Below, piece by piece: positions 1 to 15,400 of a DNA stretch of 62,000 nucleotides. Under the pieces are notes generated by a model. The model was not told the DNA's origin, ran no database searches, and saw only the letters and a list, made by a program, of their open reading frames with translations. Each line of letters starts with the position of its first letter. Position 1 is the first letter of the stretch. Location: positions 8,694,040-8,756,039 of the forward strand of contig NC_135569.1 in assembly GCF_964340395.1 (NCBI RefSeq), written 5' to 3'. The position numbers and the translations under genes are program-made. The stretch comes from Glandiceps talaboti (lineage: Eukaryota; Hemichordata; Enteropneusta; Spengelidae).

Positions 1-161
1 AACTTGCATGACTTTATCTCTTTGTACAGTTATAATAGAACAACTATGGTCAGTGACCCCAACATCTGGTAGGGTAAAGATTTTTAAAACAAATTTTGGG
101 TCAGATTCAAGAAATACAGGATGGATATGCAGTTGGTCTACAAGAAGCATATAACTGACAG

Positions 162-214
162 GTGCAGCCTTAGACTACTATAGGACTATAGTGTATAGTA
201 GTCTGAGGTGCAGC
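162..214. mobile_element. Hairpin microelement with 7-bp target duplication
   Basis: The element at 169-207 has arms CTTAGACTACTAT and ATAGTAGTCTGAG and is flanked on both sides by GTGCAGC (162-168 and 208-214). Confidence 0.75.
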
Positions 215-498
215 CAACGAGTCAATATTCTGAATGATTCATAAAACCAAACAATCACAGTTAATGAACTATGTTGACACAGTTTTTAGCTATATTGATG
301 AGGAAAGTTAATAAAAGTTATTTGTATGTGCCTTCTACTGCAACATATTATGCCCTCCTGTTGGATCCGCATGTCTTCTGTTGAGAAATTTGTGCCCGCC
401 TCTCTTTTGACTTCTCCCAATATCTTCATACTCCCCAATGCCTTCTCCCCATCTTAAGCCTCATCTTCTCTCCAAAAAGATATTTATATTTGCCATTA

Positions 499-543
499 GA
501 TTAATCTCAGACCACTAAATCTTTTAGTGGTCTGAGGAGTAAT
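499..543. mobile_element. Hairpin microelement with near-perfect 7-bp target duplication
   Basis: The element at 506-536 has arms CTCAGACCACTAAA and TTTAGTGGTCTGAG. It is flanked by GATTAAT and GAGTAAT (one mismatch). Confidence 0.7.
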
Positions 544-871
544 CTAACACCATAAAATACCAAAGAACCACACTTGATATTTGTTTATAATACAATCAAA
601 TTAGACTCTTATAAATTTAACAGCACTCATTCAACCTTTGTTCACTTTATCGACACTTGTTCCTTCTCTCCTCACCCGCTTAGCTGATATACAAGGTTTG
701 ACCCCTGAAATACTGGCTGTTTTCCCCCCTTCTGACCAATAGAACAAAATTTCCACCCACTGAAAAATTGCGTACGAACAGCTTTTTGAGGAACAGCTTT
801 GTCGGCCGCACCTGGACTAAGTAGATCGAGCCACCCTAACTTATCATTTACAAATTACCAAAGTACTCTAC

Positions 872-1086
872 CTTTCGGCATAGTCAGTTTAGCATTTACA
901 GCTAGGCCACCATCACCGCATCCATCTTCCCATGGTGCACAGCGCTCACCAGTACCAGCAAACAATCTTTCCTCGCCAGTCAAGGGGTCAATGCGGAAAA
1001 CTTGTCGTCTTGCGTTATCTGAGAGGTAGAGGGTGCCATCACGACGGCTCACCGCTAAGTAATATTTATATTTTGGTCGAGTTTGC
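872..1086 (-). CDS. Teneurin-like exon 28: NHL blade, last exon in window
   Basis: Acceptor TTCAAG, donor GTAGAG, phases 2-1. It contains [17 protein letters not shown] and [19 protein letters not shown], which match teneurin NHL repeats. The next exon must start left of position 1. Confidence 0.9.
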
Positions 1087-3448
1087 CTTGAAATATCAGA
1101 AATATGAATCATCATTGATAAATCATGATACAGACAAACATCAACATATTAGGTTTTTGTCTGTGTCTTTTAATTGAACAAAGGTAGAACTGATTTGACC
1201 TGCACAACTGAACTGATTCATTAGTGCTTTAAAATTAGTATACATGTATAGGCATGGTGAAATTTAATTTCAAAACTCAAGAGTAGATTTGGCTGAAATT
1301 TAATGAGGACGCATTTGGGGATGTATAGATGAAGGTGTATTCACGACATGATGATCCAATCAGTGCTATGCAAATTTGGTCTAAAATCTCAAAAACTACT
1401 TGGTGAATGGGGCTGAAATTTGTTTGGGGTGCCTCTATAGGAGTTATTCTGCAGATTTTATTCAAGCCAAATTGACACAATATGCCATAGCAACTATGAC
1501 CATGCCCTTACAAACAGCCAAATGCCAGTGCATTTTGCAAAGATGACAATGTTGCTGGATGGGCCAGTAAACATTAAAAAATGTATGAAAAATGTCGCCT
1601 GTTGGTGTACATTGGCAATATAAAAACTGGAATGGGAATTATGTCAATAAACATAAAGAAAATATCCCATGTGTGCCTGGCAGCAACACCACGTCCATAG
1701 CAACAGCCAGATGATCCTCGGATGATGAAAAGATTACATGGGTAGTTAGAAGCAAGTAGATGAATATTTTTTTTAAATTACATACAGTCACCCAGCGACT
1801 AAGATACTGCACATAGCAACAGTGAATTGATGGTGCATATTGCATGGGTAACAAGTCTTAGGATGGATTAGCATGTGGATGAACATTTTTGAAGAATTAT
1901 GGTATAAACTGTACTGAACAGTACTGTTGTGCAACACCATTGGCACTATTTTCTAAGCTACAGTTATTATTCTTAGGGTAGGCGACTGATGTTTCAGCTT
2001 CACATAGTAGTACATTATCACAATTTACACATTGCAAGGTACGTACTACATAGTTGATTCACACTTTGTCTTTTTAAAGTGTACTTACGATAGTTGCGTT
2101 ACAGTGGTCACAGTACCATTTGGCCATATTCTTCGTATAAAATTATAGTCACCGACATACACACTACCTTCAGGTCCTGCTGCCAGGGCTATAGGAAGTC
2201 GTAGACTCGTTTCTTGACCCTGACCTTCACCGCAATCCTGATGGTATTAACATTTGAAATGAATAAATTATTAATAGTTCCTAGTATTATAAATATAATT
2301 TCAAAACTGCAGAGAATATTTGGCTGAAATTTAATTTGGGGGATGTGTAGATGAAGGTGTAGTCACGACATGATGATCCAATCAGTGTTATGCAAATTTG
2401 GTCTAAAATGTGAAGTTTCATCGAAAACTGCTCAAGCATCTCAAAAAATACTAGGTGAATGTGGCTGAAATTTGTTGGGGTGCCTCTATGGGAGTTATTC
2501 TGCAGATATTATTCAAGTCAAATTGACACAATTGGCCATATAGAATAGTTCTTCTTAGTATTATAATTATAATTTCAAAACTACAGAGCATATTTGGCTG
2601 AAATTTAATGGGGATGCATTTGGGGATGTGTTGATGAATAGTTCTTAGCATTAAACATCAGATTTAGAGTAACTGTTGTTGATATACCGGTACTCGTACA
2701 TAGTCGTTCCAAATCTCTCCAACATTCCTAATGTTCGGCAGGACAGACAACTTTGTAATTACATATTAAGGCTTTTCAGTTGGTCCAGAAAGCACACAAT
2801 TGTCGACTCTCATCTCGGACACTCTGCATATATATTATTTTTGCATTTAATTTTCATTTGTTTTAATTCTTACGACCTAACAAACCCAATGTCATAAGCC
2901 ATAGGCCTCTTTACAGCAGCCCCGTCCTAAACCAAGAGGTCGTAAACCACAGGCCTCTCACAGCACTGTCTGAAACATATAACCGCCAAGATGCCTTTGT
3001 GTCATATTTCTTTGTGGCCAGCAGAAATATGAGCTCTGGCTTGTGAGAACGAACAAACCTTAATCTTAAAGAATGAAAAATATCGACAATGGCTGACATC
3101 AAACAAGTTATTGAAACATGATGAAATACCTGACAATCAATTGGAGCTCTTGAATTGCCTCCAGCTACAGTCTCTAACACTCTGCTTTGGTCTGTATAAC
3201 TCAACACCTCCCCGGAACCCATGTGTAGAGTCCCTGAAATAATGACGAAACCATTTTTAATATATAAATTCTTGAAACATGGTTCCTTACAACTCTATGA
3301 ACAATTAACAACGGTTCAACAGATGTACAATGATTACGATTATGTGTGTAGCTGTCCACATAACATAAAGTTACTGTACAATAAATTTAATGAAATTGAT
3401 CTTTGGGTCCACACCAAAAAATCAGCCCCCCCCCCACCCACCCACCCA

Positions 3449-3492
<44 letters not shown>

Positions 3493-6400
3493 AAGGCTTC
3501 AACTTGTTACTGTACATGTCCTACTTATGGATAAAATCACCCTCTAAGTAACATTATACCATCTATTTATTAAATTTTGTATTTTAAACAATTTCAGTGA
3601 ATATATTGTTGGTTGTTTGAATAGTTACAACTAGTGTAACTTTAATATTACCTGAAGTAGCATCATAATTATGGTGTATGTTTAGTGACCATCCTCCAAG
3701 ACCACTACCAGCAAACTCTCTGACGACATCAACGTCCCGTTCTTCCCAGTACACGACACTTCTATCACCACGTGCGACCTGAGCTCTTGTATCAGCCTGA
3801 CTAAAACGGTTGAAACTTTGACGAAACTGTGACCGTACAGGGTAGTAGACCATTTCATATTTGTATCCAATTTTCACTGTGACGTAAAGCAGCAAATTTA
3901 GGAGAAAATTAGAAAAATACAACACATGTGATCTGTCACTGTATGGTCTGATTCATACCACATTTATCGAATAACAGTATTATGTATTAAACCTCACCAA
4001 TGTTCTCCTAGAAAGGAACATTTAGTATTTGATTTGTTATCATATATTGCACATTGAGGGTATTGCAATTGTGTCCATGAAATTTCTACTTTTCCCTTGA
4101 GAATGATTAGACCAATTTCATAATTTCCAATCTGCATATGTTATGAAAAAAAGGACGGAATTTACAGAAATCAGAAAAAATAGTAGACAATGAGTACAAA
4201 AAAAAATTGCATGAATCTTTGACGAGTTTCACATCTGAGCAGGCAGAAGTTGAATTGAAAATATTGATTTTTTCTTGGTAATGGTAAATCTCTGACACCA
4301 TTATCATTGTATATTAACTTTTATAGATATGTGAACATACATACATGTACATATAAATATAATTTGATCCTGTCTATATTTTCTAGGGAAAGCATCTGTA
4401 ACTAAGGAATGTCCACGTTATTCAAGATTTCTAGCTTTAATACAGGTTTTCCTATCTAATCATATACATTGTTACCTTTAGCCTTGGCACCACCCTGGAT
4501 AGTTCTACCATAGCCATCTTTACCATCCCATGACACGGATTCCGTCAGATACAATTTAGGGTCTACTTCACGAGTAAATGTTTGACCAGCCACCTGTAAT
4601 GTATTACACAACAAGTAAGCATATATCAGTGACATCAGACTTTTATGTACAGTACACCTATATCAGTGACATCAGACTTTTATGTACAGTATGCCTATAT
4701 CAGTGACATCAGACTTTTATGTACAGTACACCTATATCAGTGACATCAGACTTTTATGTACAGTACACCTATATCAGTGACATCAGACTTTTATGTACAG
4801 TACACCTAAATCAGTGACATCAGACTTTTATGCACAGTACACCTATATCAGTGACATCAGACTTTTATGTACAGTACGCCTATAGCAGTGACATCAGACT
4901 TTTATGCACAGTACACCTATATCAGTGACATCAAACTTTTATGTACAGTACGCCTATATCAGTGACATCAGACTTTTATGTACAGTACGCCTACATCAGT
5001 GACATCAGACTTTTATGTACAGTACGCCTATATCAGTGACATCAGACTTTTATGTACAGTATGCCTATATCAGTGACATCAGACTTTTATGTACAGTACG
5101 CCTATATCAGTGACATCAGACTTTTATGTACAGTATGCCTATATCAGTGACATCAGGCTTTTATGTACAGTACACCTATATCAGTGACATCAGACTTTTA
5201 TGTACAGTACACGTATATCAGTGACACCAGACTTTTATGTACAGCAGTGACAGTTGTGTAACTTATACCCTTGAATTGTTGGTCTTATCCATGAACTTTG
5301 AACTTTGACCCTCAAAGCTACTTCAATCTACTGTTCTCACCAGGAATTATCGGTTTCATAGTTTAAATATTTTCACAGATTGTGTTATGGTTTTCTTTCA
5401 CTTTCTGGTGGAATAAGGACTAACATTCACTAAAGTTCAATAAATATCAATAAATATGGAAACTTTTCTATTCGTACCGTCACTTCCATGTTAACCCTCT
5501 TCATAATATCAGGTACATTATTCCCTGTAAGTGGTACACTGATGACAGACTTGTAGCCTGCTTGTCTTTTGTGACTGTACACAAGCTGTAGAGATGTTCC
5601 TGGAATAGATACAGACATCCTACCGGGATTCTGTAGGTGGAGAAAATAGTTTGAGGATGAGTTCACTGGAGTTTGAAATTATCTAAGGACAGATCCTGAT
5701 TGGATATACATAAATATTTTTCAGTCAACGTGTCGTAGACATTTGGAACAGTTTATCAGAAAGGGTTATCGCTACTTCATCAGTTAATCAGTTTAAAGCG
5801 TGTATTGATAACCACCTCAGAACAGTAAGGGGTCTTTAAAAGCCTGACAGTGACTTCCTACCACATGTAAATTCAGGATAAATTCACTTAGAGTGTAAGA
5901 TACATCATGTCATTCTACCCTCACCTGTGGGAGGGGTTGACCGATGTGTGAGGGTGCCCATCACAGCATACCTTACAAACTAACAAAATGCTAAATTACA
6001 TGCAAGTTAAAGAAGACGCAATGTAGTAGTGAGGCAGAAACTGTGATCCTAACAAATAACTAACTATAACAATAATCCTCATCGGAATAACAAAATCACA
6101 CCTGTCCATTATTTTTTTTAAACGCATTATTACTCCTCACCTTACTGAGTTCTGGTATGGTCATACTGCCCCCTGGTGACCAAATACTATCATCACGCTT
6201 ATTTCTAATACGTCCATCATTTCCAGGTTCAGTATCGTTAACTGGAACACCTCCCAAACTTGGTCCAAAATTTCCAGGATTTACAGTCACTGGTATACCA
6301 GGAAATTGTCCTAGCCAGGAACCTGGCGATACACTGATTGGATTTCCAGGAAGTGGGACACCTGGTGAAGGAGGCTGACCAGGAGAGGGCGGGACGCCAG

Positions 6401-9400
6401 GAACTGGTGGGACGTTTGGTACTTGGGGAACATCCGGGATTCTTGGTATATTTGGGGGTGGTTCAGATGGAGGTGGCCCATCGCCATCACCGTCTCCATC
6501 GCCATCACCGTCTCCATCACCATCACCATCACCGTCACCATCACCGTCTCCATCGCCATCACCATCTCCATCGCCATCACCATCACCATCTCCATCACCA
6601 TCACCGTCGCCATCGCCATCACCATCACCACCACCTGGACCACCTCCGGGACCTCCTCCACATGGCGGTGGTGATGGAGGCGGCTCTGCTGGCGGCGTTG
6701 AAGACCCGTCTTCACAATCCTCTTTTGGTGGTGGTTTTTGTGGATCACACTCAGATGGCGTACAACCACAGTCTGGTGGACCATACGGCCAATTACAATC
6801 CCAGGGTGTGAAGTGTGGTATTGGTACTCTCCACAAAGTCTGACCAGGTGAATACATTGCAGCCAGTTTCTCCAATTCTAGTTCATTAAAACCTAATACA
6901 ATAGAGAAGTACAAATTATCAATGTCTGACCAGAACTTTCAAATCAAAATACTCTGTTTGATGCCTTCTTTTATTAGGAACTGGTACTTAATTGCACTAA
7001 TGACAGACTAACTGACCCCATGATCATGGCAATAGGACAGATTTCTCATTAAATTTTTGTTTGCACGGAATCCATGAGTATCTCACCTTTGTGGAAAAAT
7101 CACCATGGAAATTTACTCAAAATACATGTTAAAATTGAAATGAAAAAAGACAACACCTACCGAGTTGACCCAGTTCTTCTTCAGTAGCCACTACACTGTC
7201 TCCTGTCACATCAACACTAGCCCTATTGGGGTCACTAGATGGCAATACTTCAATAACGAGCCCATTATTTGAGGCAACCCATTCTCCAAGTGTTCGGTTA
7301 TAAAAACCTATTAATAAAACACAGTATTTTGATATTCATGGCATATTATTCCTTTGTTAACATGAAGGATTCACCATACAAGAAAAGCTAAAATCCTGCA
7401 AACGAATCCTTGAACCATCGATTTGCCATTTCAGGATAAAAAACAAACTCCTTGCTGTCTTCAAAGTGGAATCATCTCCCTGAAGCTTTTGTACACAAAA
7501 CATTGCCAAATGCACTCAGTGACAATTTCCATTATGACTGCCAAATATATCATGGACACATTAATGAACGCCAGCCATTAGAAGAATAAGGTGTTCTAGT
7601 TATAATCCTAACTGCTTTGGAACAACTGACAGTTGGGATGACCAAAGCAAACATTGTCATTTCAAAACTCTTATAACATTTATCCTAAACGTTTACCAAC
7701 ACCAAAAGATTGAACGTATCATCAGTTTTGTATAATGTTGTTTATACCTGTAGGTACTGCTGATCCTACGGGGAACCCAAGGTAATTTTCAACGTAGTAA
7801 TAGACAGTTTGGTTAAAAAACACATCAGTTGAACCATTAACACTAGCTTCATCCATGCTATGGGTAAAGAAAGAAAGAAGGCAATAATGTAAATTAATTT
7901 GTAAAATTGCTCAAAATATGGATGATTCAAGCTGAATTGAAAATACAACCCTTAAAATACTGGTTCAGTTTTGCAAACAAATACATATAGATTAAAGAAT
8001 TTCAAAATAAACACATTATATACATACATCATGATATGCTATAATTGGATGAAAGCAAGTAATGTATTGATCGATCGATGCTTTATATATATGTGTTACA
8101 CTAATGTATGCACACACAAACACAAACACAAACACAAACACAGACAGACACACAGGTACACAACAGACGGTATACAGCACCAGCCGACCATATACCTATA
8201 GGACTACTACAAGCTATAAAGACAGCTAGCCTTAGCTATACTTTCACTTACCTTAACTCCATGGCGTATGTATAACCAGTAAAAGGTGGTAGTTGGGCAG
8301 GCATAGCCTCTTCACCGCTATCTCCTACAGTGTATTCTGTCACTCTAATGTGAGGCTGGACAACAGTCTAATGACAAATGAATATTTTTTCATCAGACGT
8401 TCGTGAGGAGTATATGAACTATTTACACTGAATTAGTAATTAATAAACAAACATAACATGAAGATAGAAAGACAGAGTACACTTACTTCATTATCAGTAC
8501 CGTTATTAGATACAATAGTTGCCTCAGTGCCTGGATGAAACATAATCACACCCTTCCGTTTGCCGGCTGCATCTTCAACTTCGCTGCCCTCAGCGACCTG
8601 AACTTCATTTGATTCAAGGTCAATCACGGTAACCTAGCAATGAATACAGTTCAAACCTTAGTTTCACTTTTTGCATTTGTTGAATTACAGAAAAGACTTT
8701 TTGTACTTTGTTATCCCATCATTTGCACTAAGGGAATAAAAGCATTAGAACTGATTTTAAATCCATGGTTACCGGATCAATGAGGATTATCGACCAAGAC
8801 AGCCTGAAAAACTCATTGCTAAAACTTTATACTGCTTACGTGTAACAACCAGTGTAAGTCACATTATGAATGGTTTAATAATCAAAGATTATCATGAAGT
8901 ATTAAGACAATATACTCCAACAAAAAATAAAAGTAGAATATTTCCATTAAATTTCAAAGACCAGTCCTCTTGGTGATTACTTTGGATATTATGCCTATTC
9001 ATGTAAATTTTCCGAGAGTTACTTTTACAGTTCTTAGTATGGCACCCCTAATTATAATCATTTGGGGTTTTTTCAAAAGAGGCGAGTGTCACCACTACCC
9101 TGCATTACTGACATAATATCTCACTATCAAGATAATTTCTATATTCTTGTACACCATCAAATTAGTCTATTATGAAATCATTCACATTTAAACTGAACTG
9201 TTTCAGATAGAATTACAAATCTTGACAATATTCTCCAGAAAATCAATGCTATATTAAATATATCATATTACCTTTTGATCAACGGGTAGTAAAATAACAT
9301 TGCCGACTGCAATATATTGGTTAACAGAACTCTGTACACTTCGTTGTGCACCGATGAAGTTTTTACGGTTGAAATTAACTGTGAGTACGCCACCACCATT

Positions 9401-12400
9401 TATTGCCATTTCATATCTGAAAAAATCAAAGCATTTGGTTAGATTTTCTACAGATGATAAAAACACATTCCTTGTGTCTTTGCGTCCAGTCTATATGTGT
9501 CTTGGTCTGTTAGCTATGCCATGTCGGGGCACCCTCACACATTGGTCAGAGCAGGCAAGGGAGAGTGGAGTGACATGACTTAGTATATAAGTGTCTTAGT
9601 GAGAAATGAATACAATTTTCTGTCCATGGGTCATCAAATCTGAGTAGGAAATGACAAAGAAATTACATCAAAATGTTGAGACATGACAAAGTGTAATTTA
9701 CAGGCTAAACTTTATTAATAATAACAAGTAAATTTGTAAATCACTTGTGATGTCTCATCATTAGTGTGCCATTTAAAGTCACAGGCCTTGTAGTTGAAAC
9801 CACATATTTTTTATTAACTTACCCGCCATCTTGTCGAGTTATTGTGCTACCATACTGAGGAAAGCCTTGTACAGATACAGTAACACCTTGTAAAGGACTT
9901 GAATCACGACTTGTTACAACTCCACGCAACACACTGACCAGTCTAAGGAATAAACACAAAGTTCAAAATTCAAACATGTTTAGTTTGTATAATTAAAGGT
10001 CGAGTCCAGTACCACCCTGGTGTCAATAGCCCACCCTCACTGGCGAGGCTACTGCCATCCGCAGTGGCACATAGTTGTTACAACTAACGAGGAACAGATA
10101 GTGCCACCACCCGCAGAGATAAAATAATTGATATTGGACTATCCCTAAATGATCACCTTATGATTTAATCACTCGTGTTTCGACAATAATATTAACTGAA
10201 TAATCACCTAAAACACACAAAGACGAATAAACTGAATGTAATCTAGTATTTAAATGAATAATTTCATGGTTTCCATATTATTTTATCTTCATGCCACATA
10301 ATTACTTTATAGTATTGTTTTTAGAAACAATCATTGGTTTGATCATGATCGTACTGAAAATATATTTTAGTGGTGATATCTTGTGTGAGTGAAAATGAGG
10401 CCATGGTAAATCCAGTGTGATGTATCTCTGCTGGATGCATGTATGGACTATTAATTTAGCTGTTGACACTTTCACAGTTATTATAAAGACTCAAAGAAAT
10501 AAGCCCATGTTGATATTAAAGTTCTTGGAAAAACTCATGGTAAACTCAGACCACTAAATCTATTTAGTGGTCTGAGTGGTAAATGAGAACTAATGATTCA
10601 GAAGTACTCTCGTAAGCCAAAGCACATAATTCTGCTGACTTGGACAATGCCGTAAAAGAGACTGTAGTTTACGATGATCTATTGAAGCTAACTTTGAAAA
10701 AAAGTCTGGTTTAGTAGAATGAAACGATTCTCTTAATACTATCATTCACTAATTCTACAAACAAGTTCTTACTCGGATTCAAATACGTCAACTTCTGCAT
10801 CTAGCTGTATTCCACTGTCTAAGAAGAGGAAGGACACCTGGTCATAGAAATCTTGAGTTGCACTCATGTTGGACTTAGCAAATTCAGCCGGTGAGGGCGC
10901 AAATGTACACGAAACATCATTTTCGCAAACAGTTGTGTTACAGCAGTCAGGATCATCACAGTCAATAAGTGTGTCTGCAAAGAAAAAAGTCAGATGAGTT
11001 AGATATGGATATTTATACATTCAGTTATTCGTTAGTATTATGATAGTAATGATCAACTTCTAGGCCAATTTGACGTGTCACTGATGCACATAATTTCTAG
11101 TGACACCAAAATTTGATGTTCCCCTATATCTTACTCTGTGGTGACTCACAAGAAATGCCAGTTTTTCTCATTTTGACTCTCAACAACAAAATTTTGATAT
11201 GATCTGACATTAGAGGGCACACCGATGATCAAGTAATAACTCATTACTATGCAAAATTCCCATGAATAACTCAGTGATAATTTACATGTAAATATTTTCT
11301 ACAGCGACTGTCATAAATACTAGTATACCGGTTTTGGTAAATGTTAATTCATTATGAGACTGACCTTTCACCTCTTGTAAAAAATGATAAAAACAAAGCT
11401 GCCACTGTACTTCATGCATCCTCAGCTTATGAGCTCTCAGCTTATCAGTGTATTGGTCAAAATTTTAGTATTCATACGTCCTATTGCAAAACTCAGGTAT
11501 CCTGTGAGACTGTATACACAGGGGCAAATAGTATTCATCTTACCTTTATCATTGTCAATGTCATCATCACATGTGGATTCAATACCTTATATGAAAGACA
11601 AAAGAATGATAAGTGTATTAAGTAACATTATATAGTAAATCTCAGACCACTAATATATTCAGAAAGACCAGTACAACTTAATACTTGAACAACTTTACTG
11701 CATTTGTACATTATTGTGTTTAAGATATTAAAGCTGATATAACTTACCAATGGAACACGCCTCTCCTCTGAAGTGTCTTTGACAAACACATTGCCATATA
11801 CTGTCTATTAATTCACAGACTCCATTACTGTTACAGTTATTTGGACAAGCACCTTGAATTGGTACAAAAAGACACAGCAAAGTCAAATCAGTGACATACA
11901 TGTAGAATACATCGATACCCTTACTCATCGAGATACTGAGTTGCATTTTTGTCATTGTCTTTAGTAATACAGTCATGTGATGGTAATACTTAAAATTAAA
12001 CAATTAATGTTGCTGTTTTATCATTTAAGAAATAACATACTTGACATACATACACATACACACACACACACACATACATATTTAGATTAAGCCTCTTTAC
12101 CTTAACCTTTGCATAAATTCATACTTACTGATTTGACACCTTTCACCTTTCCATCCCATGTCACATTCACAGGTTCCATTTTGGCATCTACCAGTCTCAC
12201 TACAGCCACCAATACACTCCCCTGAAATAAATCACATATTAAGAGAATCAATAATTTCTTCATCACTTGACTCAATATTGTCATTCTAAACATAATCCTT
12301 ATTCTCTCCACGCAAAATGGAAATGGCTTGGCAAGTCTTTTCAAGTACATAACAAATGTGTGAAAACAAAATTTAATTATACTAACTACCAAATTGATAT

Positions 12401-15400
12401 TCAAAATCCCATATTTTTTGTTCGAATGTATTAAACTTGGCTTGCCTGCAGTATAATAATGAATTGTAATTCTTATAACTAAGGTGTATTAAAATGGCCA
12501 TATGAATGAGGATTGGGTATTTATTTTGGATTTTTAATTCATAAATCAATTTTATCATGGCTTCCTACTTGAAAAATTAATGTGAAACAACATAGACCAA
12601 GTCTGTGTTTGTAACTCAATACACTGCAAAAAGCTAAAAAAATGTATAAAAAGTTTGTTATCATATGTACAATAACAAACATCTTATACATTTATTAATC
12701 TTTAGCATTACAAACAAGGACTTGGCATATACTGTTTTACATTGATTTTTCAAGTAGGAAGCCATGATAAAACTGTTTAAAATTTGTTTTATATCTAAAA
12801 TAAATACCCAATCCTCTCATCCATATAACCCCTTTAAAGTGCTAGGCGTTCAAGTTAAACACAATAAATGTGTATCTTACGGTCTCGACACAGCATCCCT
12901 GTCCATCCAGGATAACATTCACAAGTTCCATTACGACAGATTCCAAGACCTGAACACGACTCCTCACATAGTACTGATGAAATAAAAACAAAGATAATAT
13001 TATCAGAATTGTTACAGTAACATATACAATAATGTATCCTGAAAGATATCAGTTTGTTTTATTACATATTTACTCATTCTAAATTTTGAATAATATTGTA
13101 GTTCTTTCTATGTAAGTTAAACTGTGTGGTATTAGCCATATTAATGTAGTATAAACTGTTCAATTTCCTACACAAACAGTTTTAGAAAGCTGATAAAGTC
13201 TTTATGAAAGCCTTTCATGAAAGCTTTATAAGATGCAGCTTTCTAAAACAGTTTGTGTTGAACATTGAAAAGTTTATACGATATTAATGTTGTAGTTCTT
13301 ATTAACACTTTGTCTGTTTAAAATGATTTTTTTTTCATTTGAAACATTGACTCTGCTAGAACAGGTACTTTTATTTAATTCTTCAAGTAGCCACACACTT
13401 TGCCTTAGAGTCAGCATACTAGGCTTTTATACTGCACTGTGTGTTTTTTCCGAGCAACGTTCATATTTGTTATTCATGTATAGATTTATTCTGTTTCTCT
13501 CTCTGTAAATCCCTGTTCTGTCTAGTTTTGTGCATTGTCAAGCATAGTCCTGTAAACTGAATATATAAATCTAACAACCATACATACATACATACATACA
13601 TACATACATACATACATACATACATACATACATACAGCTACTATGTTTTGGCTGACTTTATATTACTGTACATTGTATTTAGTTTTAGATATGAAATATG
13701 TTGTTACTCTGCAAGATATGACATGACATGCCATCCTCTCAGAAACTACTTCATAGAAATAGAACCCTGGTTAGCACTCAACGACACTACATATCATACA
13801 GTGAAAATCAAATTCTAAGTCTAATTCTATGTCAAATGAAAACAAAGGTTAGTTTCTTACACTCTGAGCAATCCGGTTCTTTCCAGTTTCCATGACATGT
13901 GCATACTCCAGTGACGTTGTTGCAGCTTCCATGACCAGAACAATCTTGTGGACAGGGTCTATAAGCTGAAACATGACATGATTCGTATTATATATAGCAT
14001 GGACATCTACATTTCATTTCAGAACAAATATGACTGTTTCTTAACGACACATCGATATTTATTTTGGATTTTATTATTCATAAAACAACTTTACTATGTT
14101 TTCCTACTTGAAAAGAGAAAGTGAAACAAACATATACCAAGTCCTTGTTTGTGACTCAACAAATTGCCAAAAATTAAAAATATGTGTAAAAAGTTTGGTA
14201 TTGTACGTACAATAACAAAGATTTTACACATTTATTAATCTTTTGCAATTTATTGAGTTATAAACAAGGACTTTGTCAATGTTGTTTCACATTAATTTTT
14301 CAAGTAGGAAGCAATGGTAAAATTGTTTTATGAATAAAAAATCCAAAATAAAGATCGATGTGTCATCCATATGAGACTCAGGAGCTTTAATTCTGAAATC
14401 GTCATTGCAATTGATAGGTTGATTAATACAACCCATGAATGCTAACAATGAAATCTGTGTGTTTTGCCGATTGATTTTATACACACATATCCTTATCTAT
14501 TACTTACCTAGGCTGTAGTACAGACCTGTCCCTGCCAACCTTGATAACATCGACACACACCTTCTACGCAATGACTGTTTCCATTACTTACCTGTAGTAC
14601 AGATCTGTCCCTGCCAACCTTGATAACATCGACACACACCTTCTACGCAATGACTGTTTCCATTACTTACCTGTAGTACAGACCTGTCCCTGCCAACCTT
14701 GATAACATCGACACACACCTTCTACGCAATGACTGTTTCCATTACTTACCTGTAGTACAGATCTGTCCCTGCCAACCTTGATAACATCGACACACACCTT
14801 CTACGCAATGACTATTTCCATTACTTACCTGTAGTACAGACCTGTCCCTGCCAACCTTGATAACATCGACACACACCTTCTACGCAATGACTATTTCCAT
14901 TACTTACCTGTAGTACAGACCTGTCCCTGCCAATCTTGTTAACATTGACACACCTTCTACGCAATGACCGCTTCCATTACTTACCTGTAGTACAGACCTG
15001 TCCCTGCCAACCATAACATCGACACACACCTTCTACACAATGACAATTTTCATTACTTACCAGTAGTACAGACCTGTCCCTGCCAACCTTGATAACATCG
15101 ACACACACCTTCTACACAATGACAATTTTCATTACTTACCTGTAGTACAGACCTGTTCCTGCCAACCTTGATAACATCGACACACACCTTCTACACAATG
15201 ACAATTTTCATTACTTACCTGTAGTACAGACCTGTCCCTGCCAACCTTGATAACATCGACACACACCTTCTACACAATGACAATTTTCATTACTTACCTG
15301 TAGTACAGACCTGTCCCTGCCAACCATAACATCGACACACACCTTCTAGGCAATGACTGTTTCCATTACTTACCTGTAGTACAGACCTGTCCCTGCCAAC

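Larger units (their letters stand above)
1..871. other. Intron of the teneurin-like gene, no exon seen
   Basis: No phase-1 exon with teneurin motifs was found. The stretch holds two small hairpin elements (169-207 and 506-536) and AT-rich sequence. Confidence 0.6.

Noticed and set aside
3221-3547. 108-codon ORF on the plus strand
   Set aside because: It reads through a CA microsatellite and C-rich tract opposite the teneurin-like gene.
4622-5245. CRISPR-like array
   Set aside because: The 37-bp units are contiguous with no unique spacers, inside an animal intron; it is a minisatellite.
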